Positions 48,390 to 58,676 are shown, counted from the first letter of the stretch. The stretch: DNA of 64,000 nucleotides from Agrobacterium pusense (GCF_900102105.1 NZ_FNBB01000010.1:124001-188000); one strand, 5' to 3'. The notes: a model not told the origin generated them from the letters alone. Program-made: numbers and translations.

Positions 48390-48802
48390 ATGCTTTCCTC
48401 CCTTCGATTTCTCGTCGAATGCAAATGATAAGGGAACCCATCTATATGTGCGCTGCAAAATAGGCAAGTTGCGTTGCATCATAACAACCGCAAAGCGTTG
48501 CTGGGCAGGCCGTCTCGCCGTAATGCAGTGCATAGTGTTGGCACGATCCTGTCCTTCAGCCTGTCTCCTGCGCATTCATGTTGCCGTAAAAACATCGATC
48601 TGCTATGAAAGTTGCCATGGGATCTAAATTCGGATGTCTCGCTCAGAATGTGTATGTGCTGCAGGACCACAAGCGTCTGCCGGCACGCTTCTTTGCGCGC
48701 GTTTCCGGGGCGCTCACCAGCCGACTTTGGCTCGCCTGACAGCACCGCTGTCCACCGCCTTACTGAACCCTACTATCCTTTTCCATGACAAGGCACAGAG
48801 CC
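48390..48802. other. 413-base divergent region, MFS gene and leuC
   Basis: It must contain promoters for both genes, but I see no clear pair. A 44-residue reading frame on the plus strand (48605-48739) is the only coding candidate. No attenuator-like hairpin with a T run precedes leuC. Confidence 0.5.
48605..48739 (+). CDS. possible small protein upstream of leuC
   Basis: A 44-residue frame starts MKVAMGSKFGCLAQNVYVLQ and ends with a basic, hydrophobic stretch and SRLWLA. Third positions are GC-rich in places, as in real genes here, but there is no good ribosome binding site. Leucine is not especially concentrated, so it is not an obvious leu leader peptide. May be chance. Confidence 0.2.
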   Translation: MKVAMGSKFGCLAQNVYVLQDHKRLPARFFARVSGALTSRLWLA

Positions 48803-50212
48803 ATGAGCGCACCCCGCACTTTGTATGACAAGATCTGGGACGACCACGTCGTCAATCGCGACCCGGATGGAACCTGTCTTCTCTATATCGACCGTCACCT
48901 CGTTCATGAGGTGACGAGCCCCCAGGCCTTCGAAGGTCTGCGCATCGCCGGCCGTCCGGTGCATTCGCCGGCCCGCACGCTCGCTGTGGTCGATCATAAC
49001 GTGCCGACCACCGCCGACCGGCTGGAAGGCATCAAGAACGAAGAAAGCCGCATTCAGGTGGAAGCGCTGGCGCAGAACGCCAGGGACTTCGGCGTTGAAT
49101 ATTATTCCGAACGCGACAAGCGCCAGGGCATCGTTCACATCGTCGGTCCCGAACAGGGTTTCACCCTGCCGGGTATGACGATCGTCTGCGGCGACAGCCA
49201 CACCTCCACCCACGGCGCATTCGGCGCACTGGCGCATGGCATTGGCACCTCCGAAGTTGAGCATGTTCTGGCCACACAGACGCTGATCCAGAAGAAAGCC
49301 AAGAACATGCTGGTGCGTGTCGATGGCAAAATCCCCGAAGGCGTCACCGCCAAGGACATCATCCTCGCCATTATCGGCGAGATAGGCACCGCCGGTGGCA
49401 CCGGCCATGTCATCGAATTTGCCGGTGAGGCGATCCGTTCGCTCTCCATGGAAGGTCGCATGACGGTCTGCAACATGACCATCGAGGGCGGCGCCCGCGC
49501 CGGCCTGATTGCGCCTGACGAAACGACCTTCGAATACATCAAGGACAAGCCGCGTGCGCCGAAGGGCGAAACGCTGGAACAGGCGATCGCCTACTGGAAG
49601 ACTCTGAAATCCGACGAGGGCGCCCATTACGACAAGGTCGTCATCCTCGATGCGGCCAATCTTCCGCCTATCGTCTCCTGGGGCTCTTCTCCGGAAGATG
49701 TAACCTCTGTTCAAGGCATTGTTCCCAATCCCGACGACATCGAGGAAGAAAACAAGCGCGCCTCCAAGTGGCGTGCGCTTGACTACATGGGCCTGAAGCC
49801 CGGCACGCGCATCACCGATATCGCCATCGACCGTGTCTTCATCGGCTCCTGCACCAATGGCCGCATCGAGGATTTGCGCGCGGCGGCGAAGATCGTTGAC
49901 GGCCGTAAAGTCGCTCCCACCGTTTCGGCCATGATCGTGCCCGGCTCCGGTCTCGTGAAGGAACAGGCGGAAAAGGAAGGTCTGGACAGGATTTTCCTCG
50001 AAGCCGGTTTCGAATGGCGCGAGCCAGGCTGCTCCATGTGCCTTGCCATGAATGACGACCGCCTGAAACCCGGCGAACGCTGCGCGTCCACCTCGAACCG
50101 CAATTTCGAAGGCCGTCAGGGCTATAAGAGCCGTACCCACCTCGTCTCCCCCGCCATGGCGGCGGCGGCGGCGATTGCGGGTCATTTTGTTGACGTTCGT
50201 GAGTGGCAGTGA
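48803..50212 (+). CDS. leuC: 3-isopropylmalate dehydratase large subunit
   Basis: The 469-residue subunit, with LeuD, isomerises 2- to 3-isopropylmalate in leucine synthesis using a [4Fe-4S] cluster. Cluster ligands lie in [18 protein letters not shown] and [13 protein letters not shown], and [34 protein letters not shown] is the aconitase-family signature. The start [17 protein letters not shown] is the usual LeuC N-terminus. leuD is not adjacent. A terminator follows closely. Confidence 0.97.
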   Translation: MSAPRTLYDKIWDDHVVNRDPDGTCLLYIDRHLVHEVTSPQAFEGLRIAGRPVHSPARTLAVVDHNVPTTADRLEGIKNEESRIQVEALAQNARDFGVEYYSERDKRQGIVHIVGPEQGFTLPGMTIVCGDSHTSTHGAFGALAHGIGTSEVEHVLATQTLIQKKAKNMLVRVDGKIPEGVTAKDIILAIIGEIGTAGGTGHVIEFAGEAIRSLSMEGRMTVCNMTIEGGARAGLIAPDETTFEYIKDKPRAPKGETLEQAIAYWKTLKSDEGAHYDKVVILDAANLPPIVSWGSSPEDVTSVQGIVPNPDDIEEENKRASKWRALDYMGLKPGTRITDIAIDRVFIGSCTNGRIEDLRAAAKIVDGRKVAPTVSAMIVPGSGLVKEQAEKEGLDRIFLEAGFEWREPGCSMCLAMNDDRLKPGERCASTSNRNFEGRQGYKSRTHLVSPAMAAAAAIAGHFVDVREWQ

Positions 50213-50235
50213 TTGCCGGGTGAAGGCCTGAACAT

Positions 50236-50262
50236 AAAACCCCGGGGCTATCCGGGGTTTTT
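50236..50262. terminator. bidirectional terminator, leuC and M48 protease
   Basis: AACCCCGG (50238-50245) pairs with CCGGGGTT (50252-50259), with T runs on both strands. It lies between stops at 50212 and 50265. Confidence 0.9.
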
Positions 50263-50264
50263 GT

Positions 50265-51791
50265 TTATTCGGAGATGATCTTTACCCTTTGCCCGGGCTG
50301 AATCGTGGCCGTGGCCCCCATCGCATTGATCATGCGGAACATGTCAAGCTTCCGCTCCGTTCCCATCATCCGCGCCGCCATCGTGGCCACGGTTTCACCC
50401 GGCTTCACCGTCACCACCCGCACTCTTAACGGCTTCAGGGAGGCGATCTCCTGCGGCGTCATCTTGCGGAAACTGGTGCGCAAGGTATTGGCGATGGAAT
50501 CGAGCTGCGTATTGCCCTTCGGCACCGCGGTCAGGAACCGGAATATCTGCTGGCCGACGCGGATGACCGTGACGTCGAAATCCCATTTATCCGCGCTTGC
50601 CCGGGCTGTCGCGGCCTCCAGTCCGTTGATCTGCGTTTCCTTTACCGTTTCAGGCAGCAGGCCGGCGACCCAGCCGCTCGTCAGGTAATTGGCAAGGCTC
50701 GTCTGTTTCGGATCGGCGACGCCGTCGAAACGGATTGCGACCTCGCCCGGCCCTGTCGCCAGCACAGCCTCAACCTTGTTGTCTATCACGAAACCTTCCG
50801 GCACGTCGAAACGAATGCCGAGCGTTCCATGCAGGAATGTCTGGCCGCGGACATAACCTTCCTGCGGGCTATCGCCGTAAAGCAGCCCGTCTATACCATC
50901 CAGAAACCAGTCTCGGCCACGATCTCCGACCTGGCCTTCCTGGCCGAAGGCACGGGCATGCCGGCGCGCAAGCTCGATGCGCTGTGGTGTATTGGGGTGA
51001 CTCGAAAGGAAGTCGAGGCTCTGATCGTTTTCCGGATCGGCCGAAGAGAACCGCGCATAGGCCGCCATGGAATCGAGAAAGCGCGGCGATGCGTAAGGAT
51101 CGTAACCCGCCTCGCCAAGCATGCGTACCCCGATCACATCCGCCTGCAACTCCTGCTGGCGCGAAAAAGCTGCAAGCCGCAGCTTGCCACGGGCAAGCGC
51201 CTGCTTGCCGGCGAGATCGCTGGACAGGACCTCTGCAACCACGCGGCTCGCAATCACTTCCGCTTCTTCGCGGCGCTGACGTTCGATCCCGTGGTTGGCG
51301 GTGACGTGACCCATTTCGTGCGACAGCACGGCCGCCACTTCCGAGGCGTCATTGGCGAGCGCCAGAAGACCGCGCGTCACGTAAAGATACCCGCCGGGCA
51401 AAGCGAAAGCGTTGATGGCGGGCGAATTGAGAATGGTGATGCGGTAGGATTGCTGCGGATTTTCGGAGACGGCCGTCAGCGCTCCGGCAATCCGGGCGAC
51501 AAGCCGCTCCGTCTTGGCATCACGATATTCGCCGCCATAGCTTGCCACGATGCGTGGATGTTCGCGTGCGCCCATCTGCGCGCGCGGATCGTTCTTCTGA
51601 ACCTCTTCCACCGTCTGCGGATTGTCCGAGGGACGCAATGTGGACTGGTAGGCCGGGCTGAAAAGAGATTGGCACGATGACAGCAACACGGCAGAAGCGG
51701 TCAGCGCGGACCACGCCGCAGCGAGCCGGCCGGAACGGCGAAGGCCTGAACCGGAGAAGAGCCTCCGCTGTGCACTCATGCTATTTTTCAT
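50265..51791 (-). CDS. M48 family metalloprotease lipoprotein with LysM domain
   Basis: The 508-residue protein has a lipoprotein signal with lipobox LLSSC (Cys40), an M48 zinc protease domain with HEMGHVTANHG and a later QELQADVIGVRML glutamate region, and a C-terminal LysM-like segment around VVTVKPGETVATMAARMMG that binds peptidoglycan. The layout recalls BepA/YfgC-type periplasmic proteases with outer-membrane quality-control roles, though TPRs are not obvious. It likely resides at the outer membrane's inner face. Start at 51791 is one of two close ATGs (also 51779). Confidence 0.9.
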   Translation of the reverse strand: MKNSMSAQRRLFSGSGLRRSGRLAAAWSALTASAVLLSSCQSLFSPAYQSTLRPSDNPQTVEEVQKNDPRAQMGAREHPRIVASYGGEYRDAKTERLVARIAGALTAVSENPQQSYRITILNSPAINAFALPGGYLYVTRGLLALANDASEVAAVLSHEMGHVTANHGIERQRREEAEVIASRVVAEVLSSDLAGKQALARGKLRLAAFSRQQELQADVIGVRMLGEAGYDPYASPRFLDSMAAYARFSSADPENDQSLDFLSSHPNTPQRIELARRHARAFGQEGQVGDRGRDWFLDGIDGLLYGDSPQEGYVRGQTFLHGTLGIRFDVPEGFVIDNKVEAVLATGPGEVAIRFDGVADPKQTSLANYLTSGWVAGLLPETVKETQINGLEAATARASADKWDFDVTVIRVGQQIFRFLTAVPKGNTQLDSIANTLRTSFRKMTPQEIASLKPLRVRVVTVKPGETVATMAARMMGTERKLDMFRMINAMGATATIQPGQRVKIISE

Positions 51792-52033
51792 TCTCTATGC
51801 CTGCCCCTTAACGTTCCTGATCATCCGTTAATTGCAGACCAGAATAACAGATTCGCCCCAACGGGCGATGAATGCCGAGACGGTAAAATCGATCCATCAA
51901 ATCCGGAATATTCCTGAAGAACGCAATAATTCTCATCTTTTCTCGGGCAACAACTTAAAACTGGCAAGTGCAAATTAGCGCCATTGAAGTCATCTAAAGT
52001 GATTGCCAGCGGCGCGCGTCGAAAATAAGGCGG

Positions 52034-52750
52034 TCACCCGTTCAGGAAACTGTCCACGGCCTTCACATTTTGTGTGGCAAAGAAATCCGCTGTCGCTCCG
52101 GCAAAAACGACACGGCCACGATCAAGAAAAACCACCCGCCGCGCTAATCTTTTTATGTCTTCCGGGTGATGGCTCACAATAATCACCGCATTATTTGTTT
52201 CTTGATGCAAGTCAAGCAACAGAGAACTCATGCCCGCCCGTAGCCCTGGATCAAGTGCGGCGAAAGGTTCATCGAGCAGCATGACGGGCTTCTTCCTGAC
52301 CAATGCGCGCGCAAGCGCCGCCCTCTGCCTTTCTCCTCCGGAGAGCGTGCCCGGCAAACGCTTGCCGAAACCCGAAAGACCAACGCGCGCAAGCGCAATA
52401 TTTATCCTTTGCCGGTCTTCCGCGTGTAATCTGAGCGTGGGGCTTATACCAAGCGCGACATTGGTAAAAACGTCGAGATGGGCAAAAAGATTATTGTCCT
52501 GAAAGATCGAAGAGACAGGCCTTTCGGAAGGGTCGAGCGTCGTCACGTCCCGTCCGCCGATCATCACGCGGCCGGAATCCGGCAACTCGAAACCGGCAAC
52601 GAGGTTAAGCAGTGTCGATTTTCCCGAACCGGATGCACCGACGACAGCGGTGACCTGCCTCTGCGGAAATGCACAGTCGAGGTCGAAATCCTGCGTTCCA
52701 AGCCGCAGCCTGACCCTGTCAAGCTGCACTGCGAAATCGTCGCCCTTCAT
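52034..52750 (-). CDS. thiQ: thiamine ABC transporter ATP-binding protein
   Basis: The 238-residue ATPase has Walker [10 protein letters not shown] near residue 35, signature [16 protein letters not shown] and Walker [15 protein letters not shown]. ThiQ energises uptake of thiamine and its phosphates. ATG 52750 overlaps the thiP stop (ATGA). It is the last gene of thiB-thiP-thiQ, controlled by the upstream TPP riboswitch. Confidence 0.94.
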   Translation of the reverse strand: MKGDDFAVQLDRVRLRLGTQDFDLDCAFPQRQVTAVVGASGSGKSTLLNLVAGFELPDSGRVMIGGRDVTTLDPSERPVSSIFQDNNLFAHLDVFTNVALGISPTLRLHAEDRQRINIALARVGLSGFGKRLPGTLSGGERQRAALARALVRKKPVMLLDEPFAALDPGLRAGMSSLLLDLHQETNNAVIIVSHHPEDIKRLARRVVFLDRGRVVFAGATADFFATQNVKAVDSFLNG

Positions 52751-54387
52751 GTCATCGCCTCTGCCGCTTTTGCCCGCTCCGGTCGTGAATGTCGCGATAC
52801 GCCGGTTGCAGCAAGCAACAGGCAGACCACACCGAGAAGAAAGGCGTAACCGGCGGCATCGTTGGTCCGGTAGCTGCCCATATTGCTATAGACGAGCCAC
52901 GGCAAGGTGACGAAATTCTCTGAACCGAACAGGGCAACCGCGCCGAGATCGCCAAGCGACAGGGCCATCGCGAAGGAAAATGCCATGGCCAGCGGCCGCC
53001 ACAGGACGGGCAGATCGGCGAACCGCAGTCGCGGCAGACCCTGAAGCCCGAGGCTGGCGGAAAGTCGGCCGGTGCGGAGAAAATGGCTGGTGACGGCCGG
53101 CTCCAGCACCCGCATGGCAAGCGGCAGGGCCATCAGCATGTTGATGAGCGCCACGAGAACCGGGGCATAAACAGCGACGTCACCGAAAGGCCGCAAGAGA
53201 AGGAACCATCCGCTTCCGAGCACCACGGGCGGAACCAGCAGAACCAGAGACGATCCCGCGCCGAGAACGCTGGACAAGAGGTGAAGAGGCCGCGCGGCCC
53301 GCCGTTTCGCGCTGACCGCCTGACGTGCGCGGATGATCGCCATGCTGACGATGATCACGAAAATTGCCGAGAACGCGGCAATCCCAAGACTTGTCGTCGC
53401 CGCGCGCAGGAAGACCGGTGCTGTGATGAGGCGCGGCAGGTCTGCCTGGACGCCCGAGAACACAATGGCGACCAGCGGCAGTCCGATCAAAAGCACCGCG
53501 GAAACGATGATTAGACCATCCCACAGGCGGGCCGCCGCCCGGCCCGCATCGAAACGGCGCACAGGCCGGCCAAGTGAAGCGATTTCCGCTTCCGGCGACG
53601 GCAGGAAGGCCAGAAGGCCGAGCAGGGCCGCGGTGAGGACGATCTGCAGAACCGAGAGCGCGATCGCCCGCTGCGGATCGAAATCGAACCGCAGCGCCTG
53701 GTATATAGCGACCTCCAGGGTGGTCGCCGCCGGCCCGCCGCCCAAAAGGAGCACGAGCGTAAAACTGGTGGCGCAAAGCATGAAGATGAGGCCGGCGATA
53801 CCCGGAACAAGCCGGGACACGGCCGGCCATTCGACAAAACGGAAAACCGGGATCGGCCCCATGCCTAGGCTCGCCGCCATGCGCCAATATTCGCCCGGAA
53901 TACGCTCCAGCCCGGCCAGCAACAACCGGACGGAAAGCGGCAGATTGAAAAACACATGAGCAATGAGGATGCCGGAAAGACCGTAAATGCTGAAAGGTTC
54001 TTCCGCGCCGGCGAAAACAAGGAGCGTATTTAAGACACCCTGCCTCCCCCAGATGGTAATGATACCGAAGGCGCCGACGATAACCGGCAGCCCCATCGGC
54101 ACTGCCATCAACCGGATGATCCAGATCCTTCCCGGAAACTCCCGCTGCCGGGAGAGTGCCAAGGCCACGGGAAGACCAAGAATGATGGAAAGAAGGGTGG
54201 AGAGCGTCGCCTGATAAACCGTGAAGCGCAGAATACGCAATGTATAAGGGTCCGAAATGCCGGAAGCGGATGCACCCGCGTCAAAGGACAGAAGCGCAAA
54301 AACGGCGAGCGCCATGAACAGGAAAACGGCGGCAAAAGCCGCCGTCCCGAAAATGATTGACCGCCGGTAATCGCGACGCAGCATCAT
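52747..54387 (-). CDS. thiP: thiamine ABC transporter permease
   Basis: The 546-residue protein is a double-length permease with about 12 helices and two BPD_transp_1 halves. Each half carries an EAA-type loop ([22 protein letters not shown] in the first, [20 protein letters not shown] in the second), as expected for ThiP, which serves as both membrane subunits. ATG 54387/54384 lies 19 bases after the thiB stop. Confidence 0.94.
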   Translation of the reverse strand: MMLRRDYRRSIIFGTAAFAAVFLFMALAVFALLSFDAGASASGISDPYTLRILRFTVYQATLSTLLSIILGLPVALALSRQREFPGRIWIIRLMAVPMGLPVIVGAFGIITIWGRQGVLNTLLVFAGAEEPFSIYGLSGILIAHVFFNLPLSVRLLLAGLERIPGEYWRMAASLGMGPIPVFRFVEWPAVSRLVPGIAGLIFMLCATSFTLVLLLGGGPAATTLEVAIYQALRFDFDPQRAIALSVLQIVLTAALLGLLAFLPSPEAEIASLGRPVRRFDAGRAAARLWDGLIIVSAVLLIGLPLVAIVFSGVQADLPRLITAPVFLRAATTSLGIAAFSAIFVIIVSMAIIRARQAVSAKRRAARPLHLLSSVLGAGSSLVLLVPPVVLGSGWFLLLRPFGDVAVYAPVLVALINMLMALPLAMRVLEPAVTSHFLRTGRLSASLGLQGLPRLRFADLPVLWRPLAMAFSFAMALSLGDLGAVALFGSENFVTLPWLVYSNMGSYRTNDAAGYAFLLGVVCLLLAATGVSRHSRPERAKAAEAMT

Positions 54388-54406
54388 GCGTGGACGCGCC
54401 TCTTCT

Positions 54407-55420
54407 TCAATTCATGCTCATGGCCGTCAGCCATTCGTCTATCCATGCCTTGCGGTTTTTCGCGACCTCTTCCGGCTGCATCAGGAAAGTCTTCTGCGGC
54501 ACAACGAGCCTGGAAAAGGCCTCCGGCAGGGGGGCGGAGGTTGCCGCAACCGGCATCATCCAGTTGTTTTCGGGAATGGTATCCTGAAAACCGGAGGTGA
54601 GGGTGAATGCGAGAAACTGCTTTGCAAGATCCTTGTGCGGCGCGTTTTTGAGAAGGCCTGACACTTCGATCTGGATATAATGTCCTTCGGAGAAAGCTGC
54701 GGCCTGATAACGATCGGACTTTTCGGCGACCATATGATAGGCGGGCGAAGTCGTGTAGGACAGCACCATCGGCACCTCCCCCTTGGTGAAGAGCCCGTAG
54801 GACTCCGACCAGCCCGGCGTAACGGTAAGGATCCGCTTCCTGAGCTTTGCCCAGGCTTCCGGCGCCTGGTCGCCATAAACCGATTTCACCCACAGAAGCA
54901 GCCCCAGTCCCGGCGTCGAGGTGCGCGGGTCCTGAATGGCTATCTTCTGGGCAGGGTCGCCTTCCACGAGTTCTTTGAGGCTCGCTGGTGGGCTTTTCAG
55001 CGTCTGGGTGTCATAGACGATAGCGAAATGGCCGTAATCATAGGGAACGAACACATCGTCCTCATAGCCGCCGGGTACCTTGGCCGCTGATGAATCAACG
55101 CCGCTGACATCGAAAAGGCCGGTCTGTTTCGCCTCCGCGACCAGATTTGTATCAAGTCCCACGACGACATCCGCCTTGGACCCCGCACCTTCTAATTTCA
55201 GCCGGTTGAGAAGCGCCACGCCGTCCGCCACGCCGACAAAATTGACGGTGCAAGCGCACACCTTCTCGAAAGCTTCCTTTATTTTGGGACCGGGACCCCA
55301 TTCAGAAACGAAGCTCTCATAGGTATAGACCGTCAGTTCCGGTTTTTCCTGCGCAACTGCGAACCCGGGCAGAAGCATGGAAACGGCAATGATGGAATTT
55401 ACAAAAACACGACGGCGCAC
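54407..55420 (-). CDS. thiB: thiamine-binding periplasmic protein
   Basis: The 337-residue protein has a signal peptide (ending GFAVAQ) and the ThiB/TbpA core: [58 protein letters not shown] and a C-terminal [14 protein letters not shown]. It binds thiamine, its mono- and pyrophosphate. It starts with GTG 55420 behind GAGGAG. That ribosome binding site lies in a hairpin that the TPP riboswitch can control. Confidence 0.95.
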   Translation of the reverse strand: MRRRVFVNSIIAVSMLLPGFAVAQEKPELTVYTYESFVSEWGPGPKIKEAFEKVCACTVNFVGVADGVALLNRLKLEGAGSKADVVVGLDTNLVAEAKQTGLFDVSGVDSSAAKVPGGYEDDVFVPYDYGHFAIVYDTQTLKSPPASLKELVEGDPAQKIAIQDPRTSTPGLGLLLWVKSVYGDQAPEAWAKLRKRILTVTPGWSESYGLFTKGEVPMVLSYTTSPAYHMVAEKSDRYQAAAFSEGHYIQIEVSGLLKNAPHKDLAKQFLAFTLTSGFQDTIPENNWMMPVAATSAPLPEAFSRLVVPQKTFLMQPEEVAKNRKAWIDEWLTAMSMN

Positions 55421-55426
55421 GAATAT

Positions 55427-55446
55427 CTCCTCAAAACGAGGAGGGA
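55427..55446 (-). promoter_or_regulatory. Shine-Dalgarno sequestering hairpin of thiB
   Basis: On the minus strand, CTCCTC pairs with GAGGAG, the thiB ribosome binding site, across a five-base loop. The overlapping TCCCTCC can instead pair with GGAGGGA of the TPP aptamer (55475-55481). The two pairings exclude each other, which suggests control of translation start. Confidence 0.55.
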
Positions 55447-55469
55447 AATAGCCGCCTGCATGAAAGCCG

Positions 55470-55563
55470 TCTAATCCCTCCGCCGGTATGAACCGGATCA
55501 GGTTCTTCGGGTTGGCAAGCCTCTCAGCCTTTTGCGCCCAAGCGCGAAAGACACCCCGTTAGA
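55470..55563 (-). ncRNA. TPP riboswitch (THI element) upstream of thiB
   Basis: On the minus strand the conserved blocks appear in order: GGGGTGTC, GGCTGAGAGG, ACCCG-AAGAACCTGATC, CCGG, and GGCGGAGGGA, closed by P1 TCTAA with TTAGA. All TPP-contacting sequences (CTGAGA, GAACCTGAT, GAGGGA) are intact. It lies 50-143 bases before the GTG start of thiB. Confidence 0.97.
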
Positions 55564-55613
55564 TCAAGATAATGGTGTAGTCCCGCCGACCCATCTTGGC
55601 AAGATGGCTGCCA

Positions 55614-56006
55614 TCAACCCTGCGGCGCCATGTGCACCAGTTCCCAGACGTGGCCGTCGGGATCCTGAAAACTGCCTGCATACATGAATCCGTGATCCTG
55701 AACGGGTTTCCAGCGGCTGCCGCCTGACGCGAGCGCGGCCTCGATCATACGATCGATTTCCTCCCGGCTTCCGGCGGAAAGACAGGTCAGTACCTCGGTA
55801 CTCCGCTTGGCGTCGGCGATGTCGCCGTTGATGAAATCACGAAAACGCTCTTCCTGAAGGAGCATGACGAAGATGTTCTCCTCGACAATCATGCAGAGCG
55901 TGCGGTCATCGGAATATTCCGGATTGAAGGTGAAACCCAGTGTCGTGAAGAAGGCTCTCGATGTCTCGATATTCTTGACGGGCAGGTTGACGAAGATCAT
56001 GCGCAT
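55614..56006 (-). CDS. VOC family protein (glyoxalase superfamily)
   Basis: The 130-residue protein has the paired beta-alpha-beta-beta-beta repeats of the VOC superfamily: MIFVNLPVKNIETSRAFFTTLGF in the first half and the C-terminal GRSFQDPDGHVWELV-like DPDGHVWELVHM with the usual metal-ligand glutamate. Relatives act as lactoylglutathione lyase-like or antibiotic-resistance proteins; the function here is unknown. GGAGGAG lies upstream of 56006. It lies between the TPP riboswitch of thiB and the ABC-F gene on the same strand. Confidence 0.88.
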   Translation of the reverse strand: MRMIFVNLPVKNIETSRAFFTTLGFTFNPEYSDDRTLCMIVEENIFVMLLQEERFRDFINGDIADAKRSTEVLTCLSAGSREEIDRMIEAALASGGSRWKPVQDHGFMYAGSFQDPDGHVWELVHMAPQG

Positions 56007-56093
56007 GGTGTTGAACTCCTCCGAACCGGGACAGCAAACGGCATTTCCGCCGTCCTGTCAAAGGCGGATGGCGGTGTGGCCGGAAAGATCGGC

Positions 56094-57920
56094 TCAGCCT
56101 TCCAGTTCCTCGCGCAGCATCTCCAGCTCCAGCCACTCCTCTTCCATGGCCTCAAGTTTTTCGCGCAGCTTTTCCATTTCCTGCGCCAGCTTGTTGAAGG
56201 CCGCCTGATCCTTGGCGAAGAGTTCCGGGTCGGCCATGCGCTGCTCGCGTTTTGCAATCTCTTCCTGCGCCTTCTCCATCTCCTTGGGGAGATTTTCGAG
56301 GGCGAATTTCTGCTTGAACGAAAGCTTGGCCTTGGCCTTTCCAGGCTCCTGCGAAGACGGGGCTGAAGGTGCGGCTTTCGCCTTTTCCTGTCTCTCAGCT
56401 TTTCGTTTCTCTTCCGCAGCTCCCTTGCGCTGCGCCATCATATCCGAATAGCCACCGGCATATTCGATCCAGCGTCCGTCCGGTTGATCGGGATTGGCCG
56501 GCGCGATGGTGGAAGTGACCGTACGGTCAAGAAAATCACGGTCGTGGCTGACAAGGATGACCGTGCCGGAAAACCCGGCAACGATCTCCTGCAATAGATC
56601 CAGCGTTTCGATATCGAGATCGTTTGTCGGTTCGTCGAGAATCAGAAGATTGGTCGGCCGGGCGAGAATACGCGCCAGAATGAGCCTTGCACGCTCGCCG
56701 CCGGAAAGGTTGCGGATGGGCGTGCGGGCCTGTTCCGGCTGGAACAGAAAGTCCTTCATATAACCCGTGACATGCTTCACCTCGCCATTGACGAGAAGAT
56801 TGTCGCCCCGGCCGTCGGTCAAATAATGTGCGAGCGTATCGTTGGGATTGAGCTCCTCGCGCTTCTGGTCAAGCGTTGCGATCTCGAGATTGGTGCCGAG
56901 CTTCACCCAGCCGCTGTCTGGTTCAAGCTGGCCGGTGAGCATCTTCAGCAACGTTGTCTTGCCCGCGCCATTCGGTCCGACGAGACCGATGCAATCGCCG
57001 CGATGCACCCGCAGTGAGAACGGCGCGACAATCATGCGCTCACCGTAAGCCTTGGTGATAGCCTCCGCCTCGATGACCAGCTTGCCGGACTCCCGGCCTT
57101 CCGTGACGGTCGCCTGCACCGTCCCCTGCGGCCCCTTGTGCCCACGATATTCCGCCCGCATGGCCTGAAGCTCACCGACACGGCGCATGTTGCGCTTGCG
57201 CCTTGCAGTCACGCCATACCGCATCCAGTGTTCTTCGCGCTCGATGGCCTTGCCGAGCTTGTGTTGTTCAAGCTCTTCCTCTTCAAGCACCTTGTCACGC
57301 CATTCCTCGAAATGGGCAAAACCACGATTGAGACGGCGGGACTGGCCGCGATCGAGCCAGACGGTCGAGGTCGAAACCCGTTCGAGAAAACGACGGTCGT
57401 GCGAAATCAGCACCAGCGCGCTGCGCGTCTGCTGGAGTTCGCTTTCAAGCCATTCGATTGTCGGCAGATCCAGATGGTTGGTGGGTTCGTCCAGCATCAG
57501 AATATCGGGCTCCGGCGCCATGACACGGGCAAGCGCGGCGCGGCGCGCTTCACCACCGGAAAGGTTTGCCGGATTTTCCTGACCCGTAAGCCCGAGATGC
57601 TCGAGAAGATAAGTAACCCGATAGGCATCGTCGCCAGGCCCGAGCCCCGCCTCGGCATAGGCCTGAACGGTATCGTAACCGGCAAAATCCGGAGCCTGTT
57701 CCAGATAACGGATGGTTGCAGCGGGATGACGGAAAACCTCGCCCGACTGGGCCTCGACAAGGCCCGCTGCGATCTTCATCAGCGTGGACTTGCCGGAACC
57801 GTTGCGTCCGACAAGGCAGATGCGGTCGCCCGGCTCCACCTGGAGATTGGCGCCGTCCAGCAGCGGGGTAACGCCGAAGGTCAGCTTGATGTCATCGAGT
57901 TTCAAAATAGGGGGTGCCAA
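56094..57920 (-). CDS. ABC-F family ATPase (Uup-like)
   Basis: The 608-residue cytosolic protein has two ABC domains (Walker A VGRNGSGKST near residue 36 and VGPNGAGKTT near 315; signatures NLSGGEARRAALARVM and NLSGGERARLILARIL) joined by the ABC-F linker, and no membrane domain. The last ~100 residues form a charged coiled coil as in Uup, which binds DNA/ribosome and suppresses transposon excision. The start appears to be TTG 57920 with GGAG 9 bases upstream, unusual for such a conserved gene. It follows the pyrophosphokinase gene by four bases. Confidence 0.92.
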   Translation of the reverse strand: MAPPILKLDDIKLTFGVTPLLDGANLQVEPGDRICLVGRNGSGKSTLMKIAAGLVEAQSGEVFRHPAATIRYLEQAPDFAGYDTVQAYAEAGLGPGDDAYRVTYLLEHLGLTGQENPANLSGGEARRAALARVMAPEPDILMLDEPTNHLDLPTIEWLESELQQTRSALVLISHDRRFLERVSTSTVWLDRGQSRRLNRGFAHFEEWRDKVLEEEELEQHKLGKAIEREEHWMRYGVTARRKRNMRRVGELQAMRAEYRGHKGPQGTVQATVTEGRESGKLVIEAEAITKAYGERMIVAPFSLRVHRGDCIGLVGPNGAGKTTLLKMLTGQLEPDSGWVKLGTNLEIATLDQKREELNPNDTLAHYLTDGRGDNLLVNGEVKHVTGYMKDFLFQPEQARTPIRNLSGGERARLILARILARPTNLLILDEPTNDLDIETLDLLQEIVAGFSGTVILVSHDRDFLDRTVTSTIAPANPDQPDGRWIEYAGGYSDMMAQRKGAAEEKRKAERQEKAKAAPSAPSSQEPGKAKAKLSFKQKFALENLPKEMEKAQEEIAKREQRMADPELFAKDQAAFNKLAQEMEKLREKLEAMEEEWLELEMLREELEG

Positions 57921-57924
57921 GGCG

Positions 57925-58578
57925 TCAGGCTCCGGTCAGATCATAAGGGCGGGCGAGCACGATGGCTTTTCCGCTTTTAAGCGAAAAATGCACAGGGCCG
58001 CCATTCGCGACATTGGAAATAGTGCGGGAGGAACCGAAAGCAAGCGCGAAATCCTCCAGCGGGTAACGCACATTGCCGATATCCAGCCCCTCCAGGGCTG
58101 TGAAGCCGGCCACCGAAAAAAGCGAGCCTGCGGGTAGATCGACATCAAGCGAGCCCGGGAGCAGCGGCCGGGCCTCTTCCTCGCCGGAGGTGAGCGAAAC
58201 ATCGAGACCACGTTCGGCAAGCGCGACGGCGTAAAGGAGGTGCTGGAGGGCATGGTCGCTTCGTGCACCCCCGAGCGCGCCGACAAGCACCAGCGTACCG
58301 GCGCCGCGGGCGAGCGCCTCCGAGACCGCTATCTCACCATCGGTCACCGCCTTTGCTGCCGGGTAAGGCTGCCGTGTCACACCGGGCCAGGCATCCAGCA
58401 ACTCTTTGCTGGCGGAATCGAAATCCCCGACCCACAACTCCGGTGTGAGGCCAAGCAGCCGGGCGTGGCGCATGCCGCCATCAGCCGCGATCACGCGGCT
58501 ACCCGCGACCGCGTCCCTGAGACGATCAGTAACCGAAACATCGCCGCCGAGCAGAATGGTGAAGTGCGCTTTATCCAT
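57925..58578 (-). CDS. thiamine pyrophosphokinase
   Basis: The 217-residue enzyme transfers pyrophosphate from ATP to thiamine, making the active cofactor. The catalytic signature VIAADGGMRHARLLGLTPELWVGDFDSAS is intact, with GGARSDHALQHL and a C-terminal VHFSLKSGKAIVL. It lets the cell use thiamine taken up by ThiBPQ, encoded 2.5-5 kb downstream on the same strand. The stop is four bases before the start of the ABC-F gene. Confidence 0.9.
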   Translation of the reverse strand: MDKAHFTILLGGDVSVTDRLRDAVAGSRVIAADGGMRHARLLGLTPELWVGDFDSASKELLDAWPGVTRQPYPAAKAVTDGEIAVSEALARGAGTLVLVGALGGARSDHALQHLLYAVALAERGLDVSLTSGEEEARPLLPGSLDVDLPAGSLFSVAGFTALEGLDIGNVRYPLEDFALAFGSSRTISNVANGGPVHFSLKSGKAIVLARPYDLTGA

Positions 58579-58676
58579 GCCCTGCCTTATCGCACCTCGG
58601 CCGAAAATGGAAAGCCGAAAGCCTCCGAAAACCGTCCATATTGATTTTCCTCGGCTTCGGGATTATGAAACGCCTT

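Noticed and set aside
48773-50185. Minus-strand frame of 470 residues opposite leuC
   Set aside because: Antisense shadow; Gly/Arg/Asp-rich text without motif.
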